DNA of 64,000 bases, from assembly GCF_000337595.1 (NCBI RefSeq), contig NZ_AOIL01000070.1, positions 1 to 64,000 of the forward strand, written 5' to 3'. A model generated the notes under the pieces. That model searched no databases. It had not been told where the DNA came from and was given only the letters and a program-made list of their open reading frames with translations. The stretch is from Natrialba taiwanensis DSM 12281. GTDB taxonomy: Archaea > Halobacteriota > Halobacteria > Halobacteriales > Natrialbaceae. Made by a program: the position numbers and the translations under genes. Position 1 is the stretch's first letter, and each line of letters begins with the position of its first letter. Shown here one piece after another: positions 17,385 through 28,596 of this stretch.

Positions 17385-19241
17385 TTATTCGAGCACGACC
17401 AGCACGTCACCCATATCGACGCTCTGTTCCTCCTCGACGGCGATCTCCGTCACCGTCCCGCCGCGGGAAGCCACGATGTCGTTTTCCATCTTCATCGCTT
17501 CGAGCACGACCAGCACGTCACCCGCCGCGACCTCGTCGCCCTCCTCGACTGCAACGTCGAGGATCGTCCCCTGCATCTCGGCGTCGACGGTCTCGCCGTC
17601 GCCGGCGAACTCGTCGCTGCTACCGCTGTCGCCGCCGGCCGGCTGTGGCGGACTTGCCGCCCCAGTTCCAGTGCCGGCCGCCGCCCCGTCACCGACCGGA
17701 ATCGCCGGCGCGCCGTGCTCTGCGAGTTCAACTTCGAAGCGCTTGCCGTTGACCTCGACGGTGAACTCGCGTTCGACGGTCTCTTCATCGTCTTCGTCTT
17801 CGCCCTTGGCCCCGCCGTCGCCGGTGTCGCCGCCCCACTGCGCCTGGGCCTCCTCGATCCGGCTCTCGTCGAGTTCGTTGTCGAGGTACTTCGTCGTGTG
17901 CGTGCTCGCGACGAACTGTTCGTCGGTGAGCATGAGCCGGTGGAAGGGGATGATCGTCGGGATGCCCGCAACGTCGTACTCGCGCAGGGCGCGAAGCGAG
18001 CGGGCGATACACTCCTCGCGGTCCTCGCCCCAGACGACCAGTTTGGCGATCATCGAGTCGTAGTCGGTCACGAGGTCGTCTCCCTGTCGGAGCGCGTCGT
18101 CGAGGCGGACGCCGACGCCGCCCGGCGGATCGTAGGTCTCTAGCTGGCCGCCGGTTGCGGGTGCGAAGTCCTCGGCCGCGTTCTCGGCGTTGATCCGGAA
18201 CTCCATTGCGTGGCCGTCGACCTCGACGTCGTCCTGGTCGAAGTCGACTTCCTCGCCCGCGGCGATCTGAATCTGGCGTTTGACGATGTCGTAGCCGGTG
18301 ATCTCCTCCGTGACGGTGTGTTCGACCTGGATCCGCGTGTTAACCTCGAGGAAGTAGAAGTTCGCGTCCGGCCCGAGCGGCCCGTCGCGGCCCGACTCTT
18401 CCTCGACGAGGAACTCGACGGTGCCGGCGTTGGTGTAGTCGGCGGCAGCGACCCCGCGGCGGGCGGCCTCGCCGATCTGTTCGCGGAGTTCGTCGGAGAG
18501 GGCCGCGGATGGACCTTCTTCGATGACCTTCTGGTGTCGGCGCTGAAGCGAGCAGTCCCGTTCGCCGAGGTGGCGGACGTTACCGTGCTCGTCCGCGAGA
18601 ATCTGGATCTCGATGTGGCGGGGCTGTTCGAGGTAGCGCTCGAGATAGACCGAGTCGTTGTCGAAGTAGGCCTCGCCCTCGCGCTGTGCGCTCTCTAACT
18701 GGTCCTCGATCTCGCTTTCGTCCCAGACGACCTTCATTCCGCGCCCGCCGCCGCCACCCTCGGCCTTGATGGCGATCGGATAGCCGTGTTCCTCGCCGAA
18801 CGCCGCGACCTCCTCGGGATCGGTAACGGGGTCCGTGGTCCCGGGAACGATCGGCACGTCGGCTTCGGACATGATCTCGCGGGCCTTCGTCTTCTCGCCG
18901 AGCGATTCCATCGCGTCGCTCGACGGGCCGATCCAGGTGATCCCGTCCGCGGCTTCGACCTTCTCCGCGAACTCGGCGTTCTCCGCGAGGAAGCCGTAGC
19001 CGGGGTGGATCGCGTCGGCGTCGGCCTGCTGTGCGGCCTCGATGACAGCCTCGTGATCGAGATACGAGTCCGCCGCGCGAGCGGGGCCGACATTGTACGC
19101 TTCGTCCGCGTATCGGACGTGACCGCTATCCGCGTCGGCCTCGGAGTAAATCGCGACAGTTCCGACGTTTAACTCCTCGCACGCCCGCATCACTCGAACG
19201 GCGATCTCGCCGCGGTTCGCCACGAGAACCTTCCTGAACAT
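17385..19241 (-). CDS. pccA: Acetyl/propionyl-CoA carboxylase, biotin carboxylase-BCCP subunit
   Basis: This 618-residue protein carries biotin carboxylase followed by biotin carrier domain. The N-terminus is [19 protein letters not shown]. The ATP-grasp glycine loop [11 protein letters not shown] is at about 160-170, with [30 protein letters not shown] and [14 protein letters not shown] further on. An acidic linker (about 465-535) precedes the carrier domain, whose biotin acceptor is Lys584 in [10 protein letters not shown]. It is the last of three minus-strand genes pccB-pccX-pccA, with 127 bp before its start. The complex carboxylates propionyl-CoA to methylmalonyl-CoA or acetyl-CoA to malonyl-CoA. 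Confidence 0.93.
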   Translation of the reverse strand: MFRKVLVANRGEIAVRVMRACEELNVGTVAIYSEADADSGHVRYADEAYNVGPARAADSYLDHEAVIEAAQQADADAIHPGYGFLAENAEFAEKVEAADGITWIGPSSDAMESLGEKTKAREIMSEADVPIVPGTTDPVTDPEEVAAFGEEHGYPIAIKAEGGGGGRGMKVVWDESEIEDQLESAQREGEAYFDNDSVYLERYLEQPRHIEIQILADEHGNVRHLGERDCSLQRRHQKVIEEGPSAALSDELREQIGEAARRGVAAADYTNAGTVEFLVEEESGRDGPLGPDANFYFLEVNTRIQVEHTVTEEITGYDIVKRQIQIAAGEEVDFDQDDVEVDGHAMEFRINAENAAEDFAPATGGQLETYDPPGGVGVRLDDALRQGDDLVTDYDSMIAKLVVWGEDREECIARSLRALREYDVAGIPTIIPFHRLMLTDEQFVASTHTTKYLDNELDESRIEEAQAQWGGDTGDGGAKGEDEDDEETVEREFTVEVNGKRFEVELAEHGAPAIPVGDGAAAGTGTGAASPPQPAGGDSGSSDEFAGDGETVDAEMQGTILDVAVEEGDEVAAGDVLVVLEAMKMENDIVASRGGTVTEIAVEEEQSVDMGDVLVVLE

Positions 19242-19368
19242 TCCTGTGAGAACGGTTGCGTGGCCACTACCTTACTTTTTCGCAACGAGGCGAGTACTCC
19301 TCACGAATAACCGGGAAAGACAGACAGTACCGCGGGAACGCAGTCCCGTCGAACCACCTGCCCGTCGC

Positions 19369-21313
<1,945 letters not shown>

Positions 21314-21430
21314 GCAGGAACCACCCCGCTTGGATTCATACGCCGTTGTGCGAGGACCAATAGGAAAAGGATTCCGTAACTCCATCACGATTAATAGACA
21401 CCTAGGTGACATTTCAGGAGTCTCACGGAA

Positions 21431-21443
21431 AGTTATATATAAG
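21431..21443 (+). promoter_or_regulatory. TATA box of the NSS transporter gene
   Basis: AGTTATATATAAG is centred about 28 bp upstream of the ATG at 21465, the distance expected for a leaderless archaeal transcript. Confidence 0.65.
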
Positions 21444-21464
21444 TCCTATTTAAACAGCGTAGGC

Positions 21465-22823
21465 ATGGAACAACGTGAGTCATGGGCAACGAGGACAGGG
21501 TTTATTCTCGCTGCCGTGGGTAGTGCTGTTGGGCTTGGAAATATCTGGCGGTTCCCATTCCAGGTTGGGGAGGGTGGTGGGTCGACGTTCCTATTCGTCT
21601 ACCTGCTGTTTATCGCACTTGTCGGATTCCCGGCGATGCTGGTCGAGTTCGTCGTCGGCCGCCGCACCAATCGGAATCCGGTCGGTGCGCTCAGTGAACT
21701 CGGGCAAGGTCTCTGGCAGAAAGTGGGCTGGTTGTTCGTCGCAACCGGCTTCCTGATTCTTTCCTACTACAGTGTCGTTGCTGGATGGACGATTCGATAC
21801 GTGCTAATCGGCCTGCAGGACGGTTATGTGGGGAATGTTGCCGGAGCTAACGAACAGTTTGGATCCGTCGCTAGCGGGCTTGATGCCGTCCTTTTGCACG
21901 CGATCTTCATGGCTGCAGTGATCGGTATCGTTGCCCTTGGCATTCAGAAAGGGATCGAGTTCTCGGTGAAGCTCATGGTCCCAGCAATTATCGCGATCAC
22001 GATCGGCCTTGCAGCCTACGCGTTCACGCTCGACGGCGCGGGTGAAGCGTACGCGTACTACCTGTCGCCGGACATCTCGGTAATTGTAAACGAGTTCACA
22101 TCCGTACTTCCGGGTGCTGCGGGACAGGCGTTCTTCACGCTCTCGCTCGGGATGGGTGTGATGATTACCTACGCGTCCTATCTGGATGAGGATCGGAATC
22201 TGGTCGAGGACGGCCTCGCAATCGTCGGTCTCGACACGCTGATCGCATTCACTGTGGGACTGATCGTGTTCCCCATTCTCTTTACGGCCGGTATCGATCC
22301 GGGCGATCCTGGTGCAGGGGCGATTTTCGTCAGTCTGGCCGCTGCGTTCGCTGAACTGCCATTCGGAGGGATCATCGGGGCCGTCTTCTTCGCGACGGTC
22401 GCGATTGCGGCGCTCTCGAGTGCGATCAGTATCATGGAAGTGGTCGTCTCGTACCTGATCGACGAGTGGGATGTCGGCCGCGTTCCTGCGACCGTCGTGC
22501 TGGGCGTCGGGCTCTTTATCGTCGGCCTGCCAGCTGCGCTCGACATCATCTTCGTGGACGTTTACGACTTATTCGTGAACAACGTGTTACTCGTTCTGGG
22601 TGCACTGCTGGTCTCGATCTTCGTCGGGTGGATCGTCCCCGAACTGGGACGCAGTGAACTCCGCAAGGGGATCGGTGATCTCGGTATCTGGGGAACGGGC
22701 TGGATTTGGCTCGTCCGTATTCCAGTGATCATCACGCTGCTTGTGACGATTGCACTCGGGGCCATGGGGTACTATGACTTCCTCACGACTGACTTCGCTG
22801 ACTGGCTCAACGAGACGCTGTAA
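21465..22823 (+). CDS. Neurotransmitter:sodium symporter (SNF) family transporter
   Basis: This 452-residue membrane protein with the LeuT fold imports an amino acid or related solute with Na+. TM1 holds the family signature SAVGLGNIWRFPFQVGEGGGS (G-L-G-N-x-W-R-F-P), which forms the sodium and substrate site. Further on are LSLGMGVMITYASYL (TM6-7 region) and FFATVAIAALSSAISIME (TM8). About 11 helices are visible. Codon use appears slightly less GC-biased than neighbours (many T-ending codons), which may reflect a different history. The ATG is placed by the TATA box at 21431-21443. Substrate is unknown. Confidence 0.9.
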   Translation: MEQRESWATRTGFILAAVGSAVGLGNIWRFPFQVGEGGGSTFLFVYLLFIALVGFPAMLVEFVVGRRTNRNPVGALSELGQGLWQKVGWLFVATGFLILSYYSVVAGWTIRYVLIGLQDGYVGNVAGANEQFGSVASGLDAVLLHAIFMAAVIGIVALGIQKGIEFSVKLMVPAIIAITIGLAAYAFTLDGAGEAYAYYLSPDISVIVNEFTSVLPGAAGQAFFTLSLGMGVMITYASYLDEDRNLVEDGLAIVGLDTLIAFTVGLIVFPILFTAGIDPGDPGAGAIFVSLAAAFAELPFGGIIGAVFFATVAIAALSSAISIMEVVVSYLIDEWDVGRVPATVVLGVGLFIVGLPAALDIIFVDVYDLFVNNVLLVLGALLVSIFVGWIVPELGRSELRKGIGDLGIWGTGWIWLVRIPVIITLLVTIALGAMGYYDFLTTDFADWLNETL

Positions 22824-22942
22824 GTCAGTCAACGGATCGATCTTGTGTCCCACCAATAACTAACGCTTACTCCGAATTTTTTGACCGTCTCCCGTTACGA
22901 TATCTCATGAGGGATCTCTCCAGCCGTCAGTTCACCTAAACT

Positions 22943-22951
22943 CTTTTATAT
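22943..22951 (+). promoter_or_regulatory. TATA box of the binding-protein gene
   Basis: TTTTATATG lies about 25 bp upstream of the ATG at 22972, consistent with a leaderless transcript for the permuted binding protein. Confidence 0.55.
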
Positions 22952-22971
22952 GTGCAGTGTGATCATGTACC

Positions 22972-24249
22972 ATGGTTGGGGAACTCAACCGACGGCGGGT
23001 ACTGAGTGGTATCGGTGCAGCAGGTGTGGCCGGACTAGCCGGTTGTATCGGTGACGAAGGTGATGTCACAGAAGGCGGGCCGGACGTCCTGAACATCATC
23101 GGCTATCCCGAAAGCGGCATCCAGATCTTTCGGGACTACTACTCGAACTACGACAACGGAACCGACATTATCGTCCCGGACGGGCTTCAAGACGGCGATC
23201 TTCCCGGCGAAGTCGACAACGACATGGAAAACGTCATCGGGACAGCACCAGCCTCGGAAGGACCGAACGAGGATGCCTTCAACGAACTCTACGAGGACGA
23301 GTTCGGCGACTCGCCGGGCGTCTTCAACTCGCACACGTTCGACGCGGTCGCAGTCTGTATCCTCGCGAACATCGCAGCCGGCGATAACGACGGCGAGGCG
23401 GTCCGCGACCAGATGCGCCGGGTCGCAAACCCCGGTGGCGACGAGTACGGCCCCGGTGACCTCCAGGAGGCCGCGGAAGCCGTCGCCGACGGCGACGAAA
23501 TCTCGTATCAGGGGGCCTCGAGCAGCATCACCTTCGACGATATCGGCGATCCGGCGGACGCCGGCTACGACGTTTGGGAGTTCGCGGACGGTGGGACCGA
23601 GACGATCGATACGGTCACATTCGAGGGCGAGGGGCCCGGCGGCGAGATGGCAGACGATTCTCCCGGTGGAACGGATCGCGAGGTAATGGTCGCGATGTTG
23701 CTCCCCGAAACCGGCGACCTGGGTGAACTCGGCAGCCCGATGATCCAGGCCGGCGAACTCGCTGCCGCCCAGTTCGAGGGGACCAGTTTCGAAATCGATC
23801 TCGCGATCGAAGACACCGAAACCGACGAAGATCAGACGATTTCCAACGGTGGCGCGCTTATCGACGCCGGCTATCCGGCGATCGTCGGCGCAGCCTCATC
23901 CGGGAACTCGGTGCCGCTCGTCGGGGAGACAAGCAGCGCGAACGTCGTCCAGTGCTCACCGGCGAGTACGGCACTTTCGCTGTCAGAAGTCGACGACGAC
24001 GACTACTTCTTCCGCACGGCACCGAGTGACTTGCTCCAGGGCCAGGTTATGGCCCAGGTCTCGGCCGAGCGCCTCGAGGCCGGCACCGTCGGCACGCTGT
24101 ACGTCAACAACGACTACGGCCAGCAACTCTCCGAGCAGTACGTCAGCTCGTTCACCGAGGAACAGGGCGGGGACGCGCTCAACGAAGTCTCGTTCGAACC
24201 CGAGCAGGGCTCGTACACCGGTGAACTCGAGTCGGCACTTGCCGAGTAA
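22972..24249 (+). CDS. Branched-chain amino-acid-type binding lipoprotein, apparently circularly permuted
   Basis: This is a 425-residue protein with a Tat-type signal (ELNRRRVLSGIG) and lipobox LAGC (Cys25), a type I periplasmic-binding protein. In the usual family order, the N-terminal block (VMVAMLLPETGDLGELGSP, then DAGYPAIVGAASSG, CSPASTALSLS, YFFRTAPSDLLQGQ, LYVNNDYGQQLSE, EQGSYTGELESALAE) comes first and the block from PDVLNIIGYPESG onward follows. Here the second block (about 37-220: GIQIFRDYYSNYDNG, TFDAVAVCILANIAAG, QMRRVANPGG, YQGASSSITFDD) directly follows the signal, and the first block (about 236-425) ends the protein. A Gly/Asp linker (218-235) joins them. The frame is continuous. 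It is convergent with livHMGF, whose transporter it may serve. Confidence 0.85.
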   Translation: MVGELNRRRVLSGIGAAGVAGLAGCIGDEGDVTEGGPDVLNIIGYPESGIQIFRDYYSNYDNGTDIIVPDGLQDGDLPGEVDNDMENVIGTAPASEGPNEDAFNELYEDEFGDSPGVFNSHTFDAVAVCILANIAAGDNDGEAVRDQMRRVANPGGDEYGPGDLQEAAEAVADGDEISYQGASSSITFDDIGDPADAGYDVWEFADGGTETIDTVTFEGEGPGGEMADDSPGGTDREVMVAMLLPETGDLGELGSPMIQAGELAAAQFEGTSFEIDLAIEDTETDEDQTISNGGALIDAGYPAIVGAASSGNSVPLVGETSSANVVQCSPASTALSLSEVDDDDYFFRTAPSDLLQGQVMAQVSAERLEAGTVGTLYVNNDYGQQLSEQYVSSFTEEQGGDALNEVSFEPEQGSYTGELESALAE

Positions 24250-24378
24250 GGCTGCGCCGGTTCGAGGGCACCTCACCGTCCTCGCGATCGTCACGTCTTG
24301 TTTTTGCTGCCACCCGATCGATGCTCTCGACCCTCGACTGCTGTAGTGGCGAAACCGCGCCACGCGCTGAAAAATGAG

Positions 24379-25083
24379 TTACCCGCCGAGAAACTGCTGG
24401 CGAACCTCCTCGTCGTGGAGCAACGCATCCCCGTCATCGACGTACCGGTTTCGCCCCTGGACGAGAACGTATCCCCGGTCACAGCGACGCAACGCCTCCT
24501 TGGCGTTTTGCTCGACCACCAGCACGGCCGTCCCGTTGTCGTTGATCATATCGACGTGGTCGAACATCTCGTCGACCAAATCCGGCGCGAGGCCGGCACT
24601 CGGTTCGTCGAGCAACAACAGATCCGGATCGAGCATCAGCGCCCGCCCCATCGCGACCATCTGCTGTTGCCCCCCGCTCATCGACCCCGTCTTCTGGTCC
24701 CGTCGCTCCCGCAAAATCGGGAACTGGTCGAACACCGCCTCGAGTGCATCCCCCGGGACCTCATCGAGGATGTACGCTCCCATCTCGAGATTCTCCTGCA
24801 CCGTCAGCGACGGGAAGACGTTCTCCGTCTGGGGAACGTAGCCGATGCCCTTGTGAATGATCTCGTCGGGCGAATGACCCGTGATGTCCTCGTCGTTGAA
24901 CTCGATCGAGCCGTCCATGTAGGTCGCCAGGCCAAATACTGACTTCATCGCGGTCGACTTGCCGGCCCCGTTCGGCCCAACGATGACGACATACTCATCC
25001 TCGGCAACCTCGAGATCCACATCGCTCAGGACCTGCAGGTCGCCGTACCCGGCATCGAGCCCGGACACGTCGAGCATCGCCAT
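24379..25083 (-). CDS. livF: Branched-chain amino-acid ABC transporter ATP-binding protein LivF
   Basis: This 234-residue ABC ATPase has Walker A GPNGAGKST, ABC signature SMSGGQQQM, Walker B LLLLDEPSAG and the switch region VLVVEQNAKEAL, which is characteristic of LivF. Its ATG (25083) overlaps the livG stop codon as TGATG, so the two are translationally coupled. It is the last gene of a four-gene operon. The ATPase couples ATP hydrolysis in the cytoplasm to import through LivH/LivM. It ends 129 bp from the convergent binding-protein gene. Confidence 0.92.
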   Translation of the reverse strand: MAMLDVSGLDAGYGDLQVLSDVDLEVAEDEYVVIVGPNGAGKSTAMKSVFGLATYMDGSIEFNDEDITGHSPDEIIHKGIGYVPQTENVFPSLTVQENLEMGAYILDEVPGDALEAVFDQFPILRERRDQKTGSMSGGQQQMVAMGRALMLDPDLLLLDEPSAGLAPDLVDEMFDHVDMINDNGTAVLVVEQNAKEALRRCDRGYVLVQGRNRYVDDGDALLHDEEVRQQFLGG

Positions 25084-25955
25084 CAAACCTCACCTCCGAG
25101 ATAGGCCTCGATGACCCGTTCGTTAGACGTAATCTGCCCGGGAACGCCCTCCGCCAGGACCGACCCCTGGTGCATGACGATCACGTGCTCGCAGTTGTCC
25201 ATAATGAGATCCATATCGTGTTCGACGATCAGGAAGGTGTACCCGTCCGCTCGCAGTTCGTGGATATGCTCGAGCAACTTCTTCTCGAGCGTCGGATTGA
25301 CGCCCGCGAACGGCTCGTCGAGCAGCAACATCTCCGGCTCCGTCATCAGCGCCCGCGCCATCTCGAGCAACTTCCGCTGACCGCCGGAGAGCGTCCCTGC
25401 CTTCTCCTCGGCAATGTGCTCTATCTCGAAGAACTCGAGTGTGTCCCAGACGCGTTCAAGGAGTTCTCGTTCCTGTTGTTCGACCTCGCGTCTGGCAACC
25501 GGCATGACCGACCGCCAGAGGGCCTCGCCCTGCTGGTGTTTCGCCGGGAGCATCAGGTTCTCGAGGACGGTCATGTTCGCCATCTCGCGAGCGATCTGAA
25601 ACGTCCTGACGAGGCCGTAGTCGACACACTCGTACGGATTGATGCCGGTGATGTCCCGGCCCTGAAACGTGACGGTACCGGCATCGGGTTGGTGGATACC
25701 GGTGATGCAGTTGAACGTGGTCGACTTGCCGGCCCCGTTCGGCCCGATCAACCCCGTCATCGAGCCGGATTCGACCGTGAACGAAGCACCGTCGACAGCC
25801 GTAATCCCACCGAAGCGCTTGCCGAGCCTGTTGACCGCGAGTTCAACGTCGTCACTGTATTCGGTCGCCGGTCTCGAGACGGATTCGGTGTCCGTGCCAG
25901 TGTCGATGTTCGTTCCCGTTTCGGCTGACCGGACGTTTGCTGAGCTGTCACTCAT
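25083..25955 (-). CDS. livG: Branched-chain amino-acid ABC transporter ATP-binding protein LivG
   Basis: This 290-residue ABC ATPase of the LivG type has Walker A GPNGAGKST, signature TLSGGQRKL, Walker B MLLLDEPFAGVNP and the His switch in LIVEHDMDLIM. The first 35 residues are a Thr/Ser/Asp-rich extension not needed for the fold. The ATG at 25955 overlaps the livM stop (ATGA). The motif FGGITAVDGASFTVE near the start and GLVRTFQIAREM (LivG-type RTFQ) support LivG rather than LivF. Confidence 0.92.
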   Translation of the reverse strand: MSDSSANVRSAETGTNIDTGTDTESVSRPATEYSDDVELAVNRLGKRFGGITAVDGASFTVESGSMTGLIGPNGAGKSTTFNCITGIHQPDAGTVTFQGRDITGINPYECVDYGLVRTFQIAREMANMTVLENLMLPAKHQQGEALWRSVMPVARREVEQQERELLERVWDTLEFFEIEHIAEEKAGTLSGGQRKLLEMARALMTEPEMLLLDEPFAGVNPTLEKKLLEHIHELRADGYTFLIVEHDMDLIMDNCEHVIVMHQGSVLAEGVPGQITSNERVIEAYLGGEV

Positions 25956-27487
25956 GGTTTCTCACCGCCGGTGTGGGTCGTCTCGTTCGTTTCGCTCGTT
26001 TCGCTTGTCTCGCTCGTCGCGTCTGTAGTCGTTCTCGGTTCGATATCGTGGTCGTGGTCAGGTGCGTCAGTACTGGCACTGTTCGAGTGGCCATGAGTGC
26101 GGTTGTGATCGACGCCTGTCCCGGGATCGTCACCGGTATCGTTACTGTTGCCACCACTGCTATTGCCCCCGCCACGACTGCCACCACCACCGCTACCGCC
26201 GGTTCCGGCACCACTCGGGCGACTTCCCAGTGGAATCGCAGCCGCCGTTTCCTCGCGATGGCCGAGCAATCCCTCCGGCCGCCGTTGCATGAGGAGGATT
26301 AATGCGACACCCATGATCACGAACTGGAGCGTCAGGAACTCGTCAAACGTGTACCGAACCAGCGGCGCGGGGTCCGCAGAGAGCAGCGGTCCGACCGCGC
26401 CCGCGAAGGTATTCGGGGCGTCGTCGACTGCCACGACCTGATCGATCACCCGTCGGAGGTACTGCGGCCCCTCAAACAGGATGGCGACGAAGAGCCCGGA
26501 CCCGAGAACGCTTCCCGTGTTCGAGCCTGCACCACCGATGATCAGCGCGATCCAGATGTAGAACGTGACGTGCGGACGGAACGCCGTGGGCGTCACGCCA
26601 GTCCGTCGGAATCGCCACAAAATTCCGGCGAGTCCCATCAGCGCACAGCCGAGCACGAACACCTTTATCTTGAACCGGTTCGTGTTCTTGCCGAGGGACT
26701 GGGCCGCCTCCTCGTCCTCGCGGATCGCCTTCAGCACGCGCCCGAACGGCGACCGGCTCGTCCGCTGGATGAGCCAGTAAAAGCCCGCCAGAACGAGTAC
26801 GAGCACGATCGAATACGCGAGCGCCCGCGCCTGCGTCGGCCCGAACCCGAACAGACTGTTCGTCAGATCGACGAACGAACTGAACGCTCCGAGTTCGAAG
26901 ATGGCATTCATCGGGTCGCCGTAGTTCCGGATGAGTCCGCGGCCGCCGCCCGTCCCGAGTTCAGCACCGAGAACGGTGAACTCCTGGAGCGCACCGGAGG
27001 TGACCCCGAGACGGACGATTTCTGCGAACGCGATGGTCGTGATGGCGAAGTAGTCGGCCCGCAACCGCAGTGCGGGAAGGGCGACGACGAGGCCGGCGAG
27101 GCCAGCGATGACGACGCCACCGACGATGGCGATGGGAACCGGAAGACCGAGACCGGAGTATTGTGCGGCCCCGCTCGGGTCGGCCGGCTTCGCGAGCATC
27201 ATGGTGGCGTACAGTCCGATCGCCATGAAGCCGGCGATGCCGATGTTGAACAGTCCGGTGTAGCCCCAGTGGAGGTTCAACGCCAGCGTCACCATCCCGT
27301 AGACCGCGATCAGGTAGGTCATCCGCCGGAGCGTGTTGATGATCCCGTCCAGCGAGTAGCCGAGGACGAGGCCGATCGCGGCGTATATGAGGTAGATCGC
27401 CCCGATAACCGCGACGATCTTGAGGGCGTCGTGTTCCCACAGCGTTTCCAGTTGTGCTCGGTAATCGGAGTGCGGTGTCGCGCTCAT
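25952..27487 (-). CDS. livM: Branched-chain amino-acid ABC transporter permease LivM
   Basis: This is a 511-residue permease. Residues about 20-410 form the LivM fold with about ten hydrophobic helices and the EAA-like segment FGRVLKAIREDEEAAQSLGKN plus IGGAGSNTGSVLGSGLFV. Residues about 414-511 are an unusual low-complexity tail: a Gly/Ser/Asn-rich run, a His/Asp-rich part (GVDHNRTHGHS, DHDHDIE) and a Thr/Ser/Glu repeat (TSETSETSETNET). The tail may be cytoplasmic. The start ATG 27487 overlaps the livH stop as ATGA. Substrate is inferred only from family. Confidence 0.9.
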   Translation of the reverse strand: MSATPHSDYRAQLETLWEHDALKIVAVIGAIYLIYAAIGLVLGYSLDGIINTLRRMTYLIAVYGMVTLALNLHWGYTGLFNIGIAGFMAIGLYATMMLAKPADPSGAAQYSGLGLPVPIAIVGGVVIAGLAGLVVALPALRLRADYFAITTIAFAEIVRLGVTSGALQEFTVLGAELGTGGGRGLIRNYGDPMNAIFELGAFSSFVDLTNSLFGFGPTQARALAYSIVLVLVLAGFYWLIQRTSRSPFGRVLKAIREDEEAAQSLGKNTNRFKIKVFVLGCALMGLAGILWRFRRTGVTPTAFRPHVTFYIWIALIIGGAGSNTGSVLGSGLFVAILFEGPQYLRRVIDQVVAVDDAPNTFAGAVGPLLSADPAPLVRYTFDEFLTLQFVIMGVALILLMQRRPEGLLGHREETAAAIPLGSRPSGAGTGGSGGGGSRGGGNSSGGNSNDTGDDPGTGVDHNRTHGHSNSASTDAPDHDHDIEPRTTTDATSETSETSETNETTHTGGEKP

Positions 27488-28596
27488 GCTGTCGTCTTCC
27501 CTCCGAAGAGCCCGGATGGCCTGATTAGCAAGACCAGGATCATCATCAGGAACGCCGTGATGGTCGTAAAGTCGCCGCCGGGAAGCCAGATCATTGACAT
27601 GTGCATGGTGACGCCGATGACGAGACCGCCGAAGATCGCACCGTAGATCGAGCCGATCCCGCCGAGGATCACGGCGGCGAAGATCAACAGCAAGAGCAGC
27701 CAGCCGAACTGCCAGTCGATCGTCCCCGTCCACAGCACCATGAGGTATCCCGCGCTGCCGGCGAGTCCCCCGCCGATCATCCAGGTCCAGCGGATCACGC
27801 GCTCGGTCGGAATCCCGGTTACAAGGGCCAGGTCCTTGTTATCCGACATCGCCCGCATGGCCTTCCCGAGTTTCGTTCGCTGGAGCAGCAGGTGGACACC
27901 GATCATCAGCGCCGCTGCCGCCGCGATCAACGTCCCGTCGTGGGCGTCGATCGACACGTAGCCGTCGACGAGCAACAGATCGGCCGACGGGACGCTCGCG
28001 GTAGTCCCCCGAGACTGGCTCGAATACACGAACACGATGAGGTAGCGCAGCGCGAAGGCGACGCCGATACTGGTGATCAACAGCGGGATGCCGTCGGAAC
28101 CGCGCATCGGCTTGTAGGCGAGGCGGTCGATCAGCACTGCGAGTAGTGCGGTCCCGACGCCAGCGAGCAGGAGGCCGCCGAAAATCGCGATCGGCGTCGA
28201 CATAACCGAAATGCCGAACTGTGGCCCCCCAATGCCCCGCTGTGGACCGACGAGGGCCAGATGACCGATACTCGCCGCACCCCAGCCGCCGATGAGATAC
28301 GTGCCGCCCCAGCCGATGAACGCGCCGACAGTAATCGTATCACCGTGTGCGAAGTTTGCGAAATTGAGGATACTATAGGTCATCGAGAGACCGATTCCCG
28401 CGAGACCGATAATCAGTCCGTACAGAACCCCTTGCATCACGTATCGCCCGATACGTGAGATGTTATACGTCCCGTCAAAGACGCCGAGGATGAGATCTCC
28501 CACCAGGAGTAAAGCACCAGTCCCAACAGCGAGCAACAGGAGTTGCTCGACTGTGAGATTTCTCCCCCGTGTAACGGCGTCATCTACAGTCGACAT
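27484..28596 (-). CDS. livH: Branched-chain amino-acid ABC transporter permease LivH
   Basis: This 370-residue inner-membrane permease of the LivH type is the first gene of livHMGF. Motifs include LAGIGLSMTYSILNFANFAHGD, the cytoplasmic loop TKLGKAMRAMSDNKDLALVTGI that contacts the ATPases, and ILGGIGSIYGAIFGGL. An insertion around residues 100-130 (GGWGAASIGHLALVGPQRGI) makes it longer than many bacterial homologues. It has a Shine-Dalgarno-like GGAGG about 8 bp before the ATG, unusual in this window. Confidence 0.92.
   Translation of the reverse strand: MSTVDDAVTRGRNLTVEQLLLLAVGTGALLLVGDLILGVFDGTYNISRIGRYVMQGVLYGLIIGLAGIGLSMTYSILNFANFAHGDTITVGAFIGWGGTYLIGGWGAASIGHLALVGPQRGIGGPQFGISVMSTPIAIFGGLLLAGVGTALLAVLIDRLAYKPMRGSDGIPLLITSIGVAFALRYLIVFVYSSQSRGTTASVPSADLLLVDGYVSIDAHDGTLIAAAAALMIGVHLLLQRTKLGKAMRAMSDNKDLALVTGIPTERVIRWTWMIGGGLAGSAGYLMVLWTGTIDWQFGWLLLLLIFAAVILGGIGSIYGAIFGGLVIGVTMHMSMIWLPGGDFTTITAFLMMILVLLIRPSGLFGGKTTA

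Noticed and set aside
22972-24249. Reading the binding protein as two fragments or a frameshifted gene
   Set aside because: The frame is continuous from signal peptide to stop, both blocks have normal haloarchaeal codon use and composition, and the linker is glycine-rich as in a designed or selected junction; permutation is the simpler description.
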